Source: Phenylobacterium sp. (GTDB taxonomy: Bacteria; Pseudomonadota; Alphaproteobacteria; Caulobacterales; Caulobacteraceae). Taken from it: 5,091 nucleotides of DNA. The notes beneath the pieces were generated by a model. The model worked only from the letters and a program-made list of their open reading frames with translations, did not search any database and had not been told where the DNA came from. This document shows positions 1 to 5,051 of the stretch, piece after piece (within the stretch, counting starts at the first letter, position 1; every line of letters starts with the position of its first letter). The stretch covers positions 1 to 5,091 of the forward strand of contig JAQGIX010000316.1 of NCBI GenBank assembly GCA_028290925.1, read 5' to 3'. Both the position numbers and the translations under genes were made by a program.

Positions 1-988
1 GGTGGACGGTCTTCTTGGTCCCGCTCATTTCCGAGACGTGGACCAGGCCCTCGACACCGGCTTCCAGCTCCACGAAGGCGCCGTAGTCGGTGATGTTGGT
101 GATGCGGCCGGTGAACTTGGCGCCCACCGGGTACTTGGCTTCCACGCCGTCCCACGGGTCGGACTGCAGCTGCTTCATGCCGAGCGAGATGCGCTGGGTG
201 TCGGGGTTGATCTTGACGATCTGCACCTTGACCGTGTCGCCCACCGCCAGCACCTGGCTCGGGTGGGAGACGCGCTTCCAGCTCATGTCAGTGACGTGCA
301 GCAGGCCGTCGATGCCGCCCAGGTCCACGAACGCGCCATAGTCGGTGATGTTCTTGACCACGCCTTCGCGGACTTCGCCCTCGACCAGCTGGGAAACCAG
401 CTCGGTGCGCTGTTCGGCGCGGGCTTCTTCCAGGATCGCACGACGGGAAACCACGATGTTTCCGCGAGGCCTATCCATCTTGAGGATCGCGAACGGCTGC
501 TCGCGGCCCATCAGCGGGCCCACGTCGCGCACCGGACGGATGTCCACCTGACTGCCGGGCAGGAAGGCCGAGGCGCCGCCCAGGTCGACGGTGAAGCCGC
601 CCTTGACGCGGCCGACGATCGAGCCGTTCACCGGCTCGTTGCGCTCATAGACGGCCTCGAGGCGCGTCCAGGCTTCTTCGCGGCGGGCCTTCTCGCGGCT
701 GATCACCGCTTCGCCCAGCGCGTTCTCCACGCGCTCCAGGAACACCTCGACGGTGTCGCCGACCTTCAGGGCGGCGGGGATCTCGCCGTCTTCGCCGTGG
801 CCGAATTCCTTCAGCGACACCCGGCCTTCGGTCTTCAGACCGACGTCGATGATCGCGAAGTCCTTCTCAATGGCCACGACCTTGCCGTGGACCACTTGGC
901 CTTCCATCAGATCACGCCCGCCGAGCGACTCGTCGAGCAGCGCGGAGAAGTCTTCGCGCGAGGGGTTCAGGCTCATATCGTCAGCCAT
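1..988 (-). CDS. rpsA: 30S ribosomal protein S1, N-terminal 329 residues (runs off left edge)
   Basis: S1 binds mRNA on the small ribosomal subunit and helps load structured or weak-Shine-Dalgarno messages for initiation. The protein starts MADDMSLNPSREDFSALLDE and continues as tandem S1 (OB-fold) repeats: roughly residues 30-98, 117-183, 204-272 and the start of a fourth at about 289. Repeats 3 and 4 show the family's characteristic NITDYGAFV(D/E)L segments (213-223 and 298-308) followed by GLLHVTDMSW and GLVHVSEMS. Full-length proteobacterial S1 proteins are about 560-570 residues with six repeats, so a little over half is present. The ATG at 988 is preceded by a weak purine-rich stretch (GAAAGAAG) as ribosome-binding site. 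It lies 172 bases after cmk, the usual cmk-rpsA order. Codons 173-174 (AGG CCT, 467-472) are unusual in this otherwise strongly biased gene. The identification is secure. Confidence 0.97.
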   Translation of the reverse strand, partial: MADDMSLNPSREDFSALLDESLGGRDLMEGQVVHGKVVAIEKDFAIIDVGLKTEGRVSLKEFGHGEDGEIPAALKVGDTVEVFLERVENALGEAVISREKARREEAWTRLEAVYERNEPVNGSIVGRVKGGFTVDLGGASAFLPGSQVDIRPVRDVGPLMGREQPFAILKMDRPRGNIVVSRRAILEEARAEQRTELVSQLVEGEVREGVVKNITDYGAFVDLGGIDGLLHVTDMSWKRVSHPSQVLAVGDTVKVQIVKINPDTQRISLGMKQLQSDPWDGVEAKYPVGAKFTGRITNITDYGAFVELEAGVEGLVHVSEMSGTKKTVH

Positions 989-1014
989 TGTCTTCTTTCG
1001 TCTTCAAATGACAT

Positions 1015-1029
1015 GGGCGCCGCGCGCCC
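1015..1029. other. Perfect 6-bp stem-loop in the rpsA leader
   Basis: GGGCGC and GCGCCC flank a 3-base CGC loop, about 27 bases upstream of the rpsA start codon. If rpsA is transcribed from a promoter in this gap, or by read-through from cmk, this hairpin would lie in the 5' leader. S1 represses its own translation through leader structure in E. coli, so a similar role is conceivable, but G+C-rich DNA makes short inverted repeats by chance and there is no direct support. Confidence 0.3.
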
Positions 1030-1079
1030 TAAGGCGTCGGACGGACATCCCCACATCGGTTAGGGGTTGGACCGAAGGC

Positions 1080-1093
1080 GCGGGAATACCCGC
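1080..1093. other. Small inverted repeat between cmk and rpsA
   Basis: GCGGG and CCCGC form a perfect 5-bp stem around an AATA loop, 67 bases past the cmk stop codon in the minus-strand direction. No T-run follows on the minus strand, so it is not a convincing intrinsic terminator. Otherwise the 172-base gap (989-1160) shows no recognisable promoter, RNA gene or reading frame. Whether rpsA is read through from cmk or has its own promoter cannot be decided from sequence. Confidence 0.25.
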
Positions 1094-1160
1094 ACCGGTT
1101 CATTTGCCCGCAGCCGTCAGAGGGTAGGGCGCGGTTGGATTGCTCGGCCGGGGGGTTCCT

Positions 1161-1808
1161 TTAGGAAGCTTCCCAGCGGGCGCGCGCCGCCTCGACGATG
1201 CGGCGGGCCGCATCGGCGGCCTGCTCTATAGTCATTTCAGAGGTGTCCAGCAAGACCGCGTCCGGCGCCGGCCGCATGGGCGCGTCGTCGCGGCCGCCGT
1301 CGCGGGCGTCGCGCCGGCGGATGTCGGCGAGCACCTCGTCGAGGCTGACGGCCTCGCCCTGCGCCTGCAGTTGCCGCCAGCGCCGCTCGGCGCGGACTTC
1401 CGGCGTCGCGGTGACGTAGAGCTTGGCCGGGGCCTCGGGACAGATCACCGTGCCGATGTCGCGCCCGTCGAGGATGGCGCCGTCCTCCTGGCTGGCGAAG
1501 GTCCGCTGGAACTCCAGCAGTTCGCTGCGCACGTGCGGATGGACCGCCACCTGGCTCGCCAGTTCGCCCGCCTCGCGGGTGCGCAAGCGCGGATCGTCCA
1601 GTTGCTCGGCGGTCAGGGTGGCCGCGGCCGACGCGCAGATCTCCGGGTCCTTCAGGTCGCCGGTGCGCTGCGACAGCACCCCCACCGCCCGGTAGAGCAG
1701 GCCGGTGTCCAGCACCGGCAGGCCGAACGCCTCGCCCAGGCGCTTGGCGATGGTCCCCTTACCCGAGGCGGCGGGGCCGTCGACGGCGATGACGAAGGGG
1801 CCCTTCAC
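1161..1808 (-). CDS. cmk: Cytidylate kinase (CMP/dCMP kinase), GTG start
   Basis: This cytoplasmic enzyme transfers phosphate from ATP to CMP or dCMP in pyrimidine nucleotide salvage and recycling. The 215-residue length is normal for the bacterial family. Visible motifs in order are: a P-loop, GPAASGKGT (11-19); the CMP-site segment LDTGLLYR (33-40); DGRDIGTVICPEAPAK (114-129); and the lid and catalytic arginine region from 142 to 190, with RRDARDGGRDDAP (165-177) and LDTS (187-190). The start is GTG at 1806-1808, chosen because a good GGAGG (plus-strand CCTCC at 1815-1819) sits 6 bases upstream and the conserved N-terminus begins right there. One base separates it from the aroA stop codon, so the ribosome-binding site lies inside the aroA coding end and the two genes are surely co-transcribed, possibly translationally coupled. 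The stop codon is TAA. Confidence 0.96.
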   Translation of the reverse strand: MKGPFVIAVDGPAASGKGTIAKRLGEAFGLPVLDTGLLYRAVGVLSQRTGDLKDPEICASAAATLTAEQLDDPRLRTREAGELASQVAVHPHVRSELLEFQRTFASQEDGAILDGRDIGTVICPEAPAKLYVTATPEVRAERRWRQLQAQGEAVSLDEVLADIRRRDARDGGRDDAPMRPAPDAVLLDTSEMTIEQAADAARRIVEAARARWEAS

Positions 1809-1809
1809 C

Positions 1810-3153
1810 TCACGCCTCCGGGAGGGGAGCGGCTTCGATTTCGCCGCCCAGGCCCTGCATCAGGGCCACGAAGCCCGGGAAACTGGTGGCGATCATGCCG
1901 GGCTGATCGACGGCTACGGGCGCCTCGCTGGCCAGCCCCAGGACCAGGTGCGACATGGCGATCCGGTGGTCGCCGTGGGTCGCCACCCGCGCGCCGCCGG
2001 CCACGCCATGGGCGCCACGCACGGTCCCGATCACCGTCAGGCCCTCCGGTTCCTCCTCGACCCCGACGCCGCAGGCGGCGAGGCCGGCGGCCATCAGGGC
2101 GATGCGGTCGCTTTCCTTGACCCTGAGCTCCGCCAGGCCGCGCATCACCGTCGGGCCCTCGGCGAAGGCCGCGGCCACGCCGAGGATCGGATATTCGTCG
2201 ATCATCGAGGGCGCCCGCTCGGGCGGGACCACCACGCCCCTCAGGCGCGAATGCCGGGCGGTGACGTCGCCGACCGGCTCGCCGCCTTCCTCACGCAGGT
2301 TCGTGACGCTGAGATCCGCGCCCATCTCCCGCAGGGTCTCGAGGAGACCGATGCGTAGGGGATTGAGCAGCACGCCCTCCACGGTCACCTCCGAGCCGGG
2401 GGTGATCAGCGCCGCCACCAGCGGGAAGGCCGCCGAGGACGGATCGCCCGGCGCGCGCACCGCGGTTCCGACCAGCGCCTGGCCGCCGGCCACCACGATC
2501 CGGCGCTCGCGGCCTTCGTCGGCGACCTCCACCTGCGCCCCGAAGGCGCGCAGCATGCGCTCGGTGTGGTCGCGCGTGGCCTCCGGCTCGACCACCTCGG
2601 CCCCGCCGTCGGCGTGCAGCCCGGCCAGCAGCACCGCCGACTTCACCTGCGCCGAGGGCTCGGGCAGGCGGTAGGCGATGTGCTTCAGCCCGCCGCCCCT
2701 GAGCGTCAGCGGCAGCCGCTCGCCGGAGCGGGCGGTCCAGGTGGCGCCCATCTCGCCCAGCGGCTTCAGCACCCGGCGCATCGGCCGGCCGCGCAGGGAT
2801 TCATCGCCGGTGAAGGTGACGCTGAGGTCGAACCCCGCCGCCGCCCCGAGGATCAGCCGCACCCCGGTCCCGGCGTTGCCGCAGTCGATGACATCGCCGG
2901 GCTCGGCGAAGCCGCCCAGGCCGCGCACCCGCCAGCGGCCGCCGCCCAGGCGCTCGACCTCCGCGCCGAAGGCCGCCATGGCCGCGGCCGTGCGCAGCAC
3001 GTCCTCGCCCTCGAGCAGGCCCTCGATGGTTGTTTCGCCGGTCGCCAGCGCGCCCAGGATCAGCGCGCGGTGGGAGATGGATTTGTCCCCCGGGGCCCGC
3101 ACGCGCCCTTTCAGGGGGCCGGCGCGCCTGGCGGTCAGTTGAGCCGCCGTCAT
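1810..3153 (-). CDS. aroA: 3-phosphoshikimate 1-carboxyvinyltransferase (EPSP synthase), class II-like
   Basis: This enzyme joins phosphoenolpyruvate to shikimate-3-phosphate, the sixth step of the shikimate pathway to aromatic amino acids, and is the target of glyphosate. It has 447 residues, normal for the family. Motifs seen: PGDKSISHRA (21-30, substrate lysine K24), GNAGTG (92-97), RPMRR (123-127), SAQVK (167-171), RDHTE (194-198), PGDPSSAAF (235-243), SMIDEYP with catalytic Asp319, LRVKESDR with catalytic Glu347, HGDHRIAM (393-400) and ATSFPGF (422-428). RDHTE, GDKS and SAQVK are class II hallmarks, as in the Agrobacterium CP4 enzyme. However, Gly95 replaces the CP4 alanine and NPLR (264-267) replaces NPTR. 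The ATG at 3153 is the only reasonable start: an in-frame TAA lies two codons upstream. The nearest Shine-Dalgarno-like GGGAGG is 14 bases away, longer than ideal. It is the first gene of the aroA-cmk unit and diverges from the gene at 3281. Confidence 0.97.
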   Translation of the reverse strand: MTAAQLTARRAGPLKGRVRAPGDKSISHRALILGALATGETTIEGLLEGEDVLRTAAAMAAFGAEVERLGGGRWRVRGLGGFAEPGDVIDCGNAGTGVRLILGAAAGFDLSVTFTGDESLRGRPMRRVLKPLGEMGATWTARSGERLPLTLRGGGLKHIAYRLPEPSAQVKSAVLLAGLHADGGAEVVEPEATRDHTERMLRAFGAQVEVADEGRERRIVVAGGQALVGTAVRAPGDPSSAAFPLVAALITPGSEVTVEGVLLNPLRIGLLETLREMGADLSVTNLREEGGEPVGDVTARHSRLRGVVVPPERAPSMIDEYPILGVAAAFAEGPTVMRGLAELRVKESDRIALMAAGLAACGVGVEEEPEGLTVIGTVRGAHGVAGGARVATHGDHRIAMSHLVLGLASEAPVAVDQPGMIATSFPGFVALMQGLGGEIEAAPLPEA

Positions 3154-3280
3154 AGGTTAAGAACGAGCCTCCCGCAGGCTTCGGATTTCACGAGGGGGAT
3201 TGCTTTTGACAGTGGCTCTCGCCCATGGCAAGGGAGCCCGCTTTCCGCGACACCCCCCGACACCTCAGAGGCACGCGACA
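3154..3280. promoter_or_regulatory. Divergent promoter region between aroA and the FYDLN gene
   Basis: These 127 bases separate two outward-facing genes, so transcription start sites for both the aroA-cmk unit and the plus-strand gene should lie here or inside the genes. A TTGACA on the plus strand at 3206-3211 looks like a -35 box, but no convincing -10 element follows at the normal distance. No clear minus-strand promoter was recognised. The region is called regulatory from gene arrangement, not from a defined site. Confidence 0.45.
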
Positions 3281-3748
3281 TTGGCCATTCCCGAGCTGGG
3301 CGCAAAACAGATATGCCCCAACTGCCAGGCGAAATTCTACGATCTCGGCAAGCGGCCGGCGCACTGCCCCAAGTGTGCGACGGAGTTTGATCCTGACGAG
3401 GCGATCCGCAACCGTCGGGTCCGCGCGCGCGCGGTGACCCCCGAGCCCGAGGTCGAGGAGGAGCGCGAGGACCAGGTCCTGGAGCCCGTCGAGGCCGACG
3501 AGGAAGAGGAAGAGGTCGTCACGCCGGAACTGGACGCCGTGGTCGATGATCCCCCGATCGCCGGCGACGACGATGAGGACGACACCGTCGAGCCGGGCGT
3601 CAGCCCGGTCACCGAGGACCTCGGCGAGTTCACCGAGGACGAGGAGGTCGAGGACGACGCCGACGTGCCGTTCCTCGAGGAGGAGGACGACGACTTCGAC
3701 GACGCCGAGATCGAAGGCCTGCCCGGCGAGGGCGAGGACGAACGGTAG
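3281..3748 (+). CDS. FYDLN-acid (TIGR02300) zinc-ribbon protein with acidic tail
   Basis: This 155-residue protein of unknown function belongs to the alphaproteobacterial FYDLN acid domain family. The N-terminus MAIPELGAKQICPNCQAKFY carries two CxxC knuckles (Cys12/15 and Cys29/32) that should bind one zinc. Between them is FYDLGKRPAHCPKC, with Gly23 where the family name implies Asn. A basic stretch (IRNRRVRARA, 42-51) follows. Residues 55-155 then form a low-complexity tail with 51 Asp/Glu in 101 positions and only two Arg, probably disordered. The start is taken as TTG at 3281-3283, because the conserved family N-terminus begins there and AGAGG lies about 9 bases upstream. The frame is open back to a TTG at 3200, but the extra 27 residues look like noncoding sequence. 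No signal peptide is seen, so it is presumably cytoplasmic. The family assignment is firm; the role is unknown. Confidence 0.92.
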   Translation: MAIPELGAKQICPNCQAKFYDLGKRPAHCPKCATEFDPDEAIRNRRVRARAVTPEPEVEEEREDQVLEPVEADEEEEEVVTPELDAVVDDPPIAGDDDEDDTVEPGVSPVTEDLGEFTEDEEVEDDADVPFLEEEDDDFDDAEIEGLPGEGEDER

Positions 3749-3760
3749 GACGCAACCCGG

Positions 3761-3801
3761 GGCCGCTTAGCCGCCGCGACAAAAATCGCGCGGCGGCGGC
3801 C
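3761..3801. terminator. GC-rich imperfect hairpin after the FYDLN gene
   Basis: Starting 12 bases past the stop codon, GCCGCCGCGA (3770-3779) can pair with TCGCGCGGCGGC (3786-3797, with a two-base bulge) around a CAAAAA loop, and GGCCGC (3761-3766) can alternatively pair with GCGGCC (3796-3801). The stem is strong but no T-run follows, so it may be a pause site, an mRNA 3'-end stabiliser or a weak terminator. The adjacent tRNA promoter begins right after it, which fits a role in insulating the two units. Confidence 0.45.
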
Positions 3802-3830
3802 TTGATCGCGCCCGACTGTTTGAATAGGTT
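3802..3830 (+). promoter_or_regulatory. Probable promoter of tRNA-Ala
   Basis: TTGATC (3802-3807) and TAGGTT (3825-3830) are separated by 17 bases, the optimal spacing for a housekeeping sigma factor. The -35 matches TTGACA at 5 of 6 positions; the -10 is a weak match to TATAAT (3 of 6). Transcription would start near 3837, giving a leader of about 47 bases that would be trimmed by RNase P before the tRNA 5' end. This is supported by position and spacing only. Confidence 0.5.
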
Positions 3831-3883
3831 CCGCGCCTCTCGCGGGGCCCGCCCTCTCGGGAGATGACCTGAGAGACGACCTT

Positions 3884-3959
3884 GGGGCTATAGCTCAGCT
3901 GGTAGAGCGCTTGAATGGCATTCAAGAGGTCAGCGGTTCGACTCCGCTTAGCTCCACCA
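3884..3959 (+). tRNA. tRNA-Ala, anticodon GGC
   Basis: This is a complete 76-base tRNA with encoded CCA (3957-3959). The acceptor stem GGGGCTA pairs with TAGCTCC (3949-3955) and contains the G3:U70 wobble pair that identifies alanine tRNAs. The D arm begins GCTC at 3893; the anticodon stem CTTGA/TCAAG (3910-3914, 3922-3926) encloses the loop ATGGCAT with anticodon GGC at 3917-3919. A five-base variable region is followed by the T arm AGCGG-TTCGACT-CCGCT (3932-3948). It reads GCC, and by wobble GCU, alanine codons; GCC is heavily used in the neighbouring genes. The discriminator base is A. All stems are intact, so it should be functional. Confidence 0.98.
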
Positions 3960-3960
3960 T

Positions 3961-3992
3961 AAAGGCCGCCTCCCGAAAGGGGGCGGCCTTTT
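3961..3992 (+). terminator. Intrinsic terminator after tRNA-Ala, possibly bidirectional
   Basis: The hairpin starts two bases after the tRNA CCA. A 10-bp outer stem (AAAGGCCGCC with GGCGGCCTTT) continues, past one bulged T, into three more G-C pairs closed by a GAAA tetraloop of the stable GNRA type. The right arm ends in four T residues (3989-3992). The left arm begins with AAA, which reads as TTT on the minus strand, so it could also stop transcription arriving from the convergent gene at 4110-4673. Confidence 0.88.
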
Positions 3993-4034
3993 CCACATCC
4001 AAATCCAATGGCTTAGCTGAATCTCCGGGGCGGG

Positions 4035-4054
4035 CTCGGACCTGATGGTCCGGG
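4035..4054. other. 8-bp stem-loop downstream of the SnoaL-like gene
   Basis: CTCGGACC and GGTCCGGG pair over 8 bp (one T-G wobble) around a TGAT loop, 55 bases past the minus-strand stop codon at 4110. No T-run follows in the minus direction, so alone it is a poor intrinsic terminator. It may protect the mRNA 3' end, with the stronger hairpin at 3961-3992 ending transcription. The remainder of 3993-4109 shows nothing recognisable. Confidence 0.35.
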
Positions 4055-4109
4055 ACGAGTCTTCTATCCTCGCCTCGGGGGCGCCGGGGTCGTTGGAGAA
4101 GACGGTCGG

Positions 4110-4673
4110 CTATTTCACGCCCAACTGGGTCATGTAGGTCGCATTGTCCCAGAAGAGGTATTCCTCATCCATGACCCCGTTCTTCCAGTGACCGACCGTC
4201 GCCATGGGCAGGGTGAATGACTTCCCGGTGGGCTGGATCATCGTGCCATTGGGACCGGGCATTGGCTTGGTGAACGTGCCCTGCATCACCCCGATGACCG
4301 ACGTCCAATCCCCGCCCTGGGCGATCCGCACAGGATGTTGCTTGATCCTCGTATCCGGCGCGTAGACGAACATGGCCTTCAAATCGGCGATGTGCCGCTT
4401 GAGGCCGTGGGTGACGTGCCCGTCAGGCCAATGCGCGGCGATGTCTGCGCTGTGGCTTTCCTTCAGCCGGTCCCACTTCTGGTTCGAGAAAACGTCGAAA
4501 TCGAGAGTGTCGAACGTCTTGAGGTGAGCTTGGGCGATCTGCTCGGCATGGCGGTATCGCTCAAGTTCGGCCTGCGCCTTCGAGGGCGCCGCTTGCGACG
4601 CTCCTCCGATGATGCCGGAAACGAGAACGGCTATCGCTGCGGCTTCGAGTGGCCGGGTCACGCGCACAGGCAA
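4110..4673 (-). CDS. Exported SnoaL-like (NTF2-fold) ester-cyclase-family protein, TTG start
   Basis: This 187-residue protein has a probable Sec signal peptide: basic N-terminus with Arg4 and Arg7, hydrophobic core at about 11-24 (AAAIAVLVSGIIGG), and likely cleavage after ASQA (Ala28), so the mature protein should be periplasmic. The rest resembles SnoaL-like polyketide cyclase / ester cyclase domains: a helical start at 33-52, then HWPDGHVTHGLKRHIADLK (81-99), and alternating strands ending in MDEEYLFWDNATYMTQLGV (168-186), which resembles the usual C-terminal strand-helix of that group. Most family members lack a known substrate, so no reaction is assigned. The start is TTG at 4671-4673, preceded by GGAGG with a 5-base gap; in-frame GTG codons at residues 3 and 5 are possible but farther from that site. 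The stop is TAG. Third positions are clearly less GC-rich (about 70% in the first 65 codons) than in aroA, suggesting later acquisition or weak expression. It appears monocistronic. Confidence 0.82.
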   Translation of the reverse strand: MPVRVTRPLEAAAIAVLVSGIIGGASQAAPSKAQAELERYRHAEQIAQAHLKTFDTLDFDVFSNQKWDRLKESHSADIAAHWPDGHVTHGLKRHIADLKAMFVYAPDTRIKQHPVRIAQGGDWTSVIGVMQGTFTKPMPGPNGTMIQPTGKSFTLPMATVGHWKNGVMDEEYLFWDNATYMTQLGVK

Positions 4674-4792
4674 TGGAACCTCCGCTAATTATGTCCCAGA
4701 ATCCTCGAGGGGACCCGGGCGCCGACGCAATGAAGACGCGGGCGGCCTCGCTCTCGGCGTCCTCGCCGGGATTATGCGCGCGGCGGCGTAGG

Positions 4793-4817
4793 TCGAGCAA
4801 TCAATGCCGCTGCTCGG
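4793..4817. repeat. Inverted repeat, 7-bp arms
   Basis: TCGAGCA (4793-4799) pairs with TGCTCGG (4811-4817), six perfect pairs plus one T-G, around an 11-base loop. It could be a protein-binding dyad, part of a structured RNA, or chance. No T-run follows on either strand. Confidence 0.35.
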
Positions 4818-4821
4818 AAGT

Positions 4822-4944
4822 TCAGCCTCCGCCGACGTCCTGCGACAGGAGGTGAGCGAGCCGAGGGTGGATCGGCGCCTACCGCTCGCTGTTGGCCGTG
4901 GTCAGGCGCTTGTCGTGGGCGCTGGTATGCGACCAGCTGCTGAT
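4822..4944 (-). pseudogene. Possible gene remnant: coding-like frame with one internal TAG
   Basis: Read on the minus strand from 4944, the frame gives ISSWSHTSAHDKRLTTANSE-R, then TAG (4879-4881), then APIHPRLAHLLSQDVGGG and TGA (4822-4824). About 90% of codons on both sides of the TAG end in G or C, the signature of real genes here, whereas the opposite-strand frame through the same bases is rich in T- and A-ending codons. A TAG could arise from a tyrosine codon by one base change. No start or family was recognised, and the signature fades upstream of 4945 where the hairpin at 4949-4981 begins. Alternatives are a structured RNA on the plus strand or chance. Treat as tentative. Confidence 0.3.
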
Positions 4945-4948
4945 AGGC

Positions 4949-4981
4949 AGAAGGCCCGCGGGCCGCTCCGGCGGGCCTTCT
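4949..4981 (+). terminator. Terminator-like hairpin upstream of the gene at 5052
   Basis: AGAAGGCCCGC (4949-4959) pairs perfectly over 11 bp with GCGGGCCTTCT (4971-4981) around an 11-base loop. The following bases (CCGCTTCTAGATTGTT) are only moderately T-rich, so termination strength is uncertain. It sits 70 bases before the start codon of the next gene, a position that suits either the end of an upstream transcript or an attenuator in the leader. No intact upstream plus-strand gene or RNA was recognised. Confidence 0.55.
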
Positions 4982-5051
4982 CCGCTTCTAGATTGTTGCG
5001 GGGAGCCTCCGGAGAGGGCTATCGGAGAGCAGCTTCGGCAGGAAACGGATC

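Larger units (their letters stand above)
4674..5051. other. 378-base interval without a convincing intact gene
   Basis: This interval holds the ribosome-binding site of the minus-strand SnoaL-like gene at its left edge and the leader of a plus-strand gene at its right edge. CATAAT occurs on the minus strand just upstream of the SnoaL-like gene's Shine-Dalgarno, but without a matching -35 and too close to the start to be persuasive. Between the edges lie inverted repeats at 4793-4817 and 4949-4981 and a stop-interrupted minus-strand frame at 4822-4944. The open frames spanning it give repetitive Arg/Ala/Pro/Gly-rich translations typical of noncoding GC-rich DNA. Confidence 0.6.

Noticed and set aside
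2..1063. Long plus-strand open frame opposite rpsA
   Set aside because: Antisense shadow of a clear S1 gene; long spurious frames are expected opposite biased GC-rich genes.
1140..2120. Plus-strand open frame spanning cmk and the end of aroA
   Set aside because: It overlaps two well-identified genes on the other strand and has Arg/Pro/Gly-rich translation with no domain.
3206..3211. TTGACA as a defined promoter for the FYDLN gene
   Set aside because: No acceptable -10 element at 16-18 bases or at Caulobacter-type spacing, so it is only mentioned within the intergenic region.
3200..3280. TTG at 3200 as start of the FYDLN-family gene, adding 27 residues
   Set aside because: The extra residues (Pro/His/Arg-rich) do not resemble the family N-terminus, which begins at MAIPELG; the TTG at 3281 has AGAGG upstream.
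3884..4110. tRNA gene as integration site of a mobile element ending at the SnoaL-like gene
   Set aside because: No integrase and no repeat of the tRNA 3' end were seen to the right of the tRNA within the window.
4561..4800. Minus-strand 79-residue frame overlapping the SnoaL-like gene start
   Set aside because: Its second half is Arg/Ser-rich shadow of the SnoaL-like gene. The first part (about 4710-4800) has fairly high third-position GC and could be further remnant, but there is no support beyond that.
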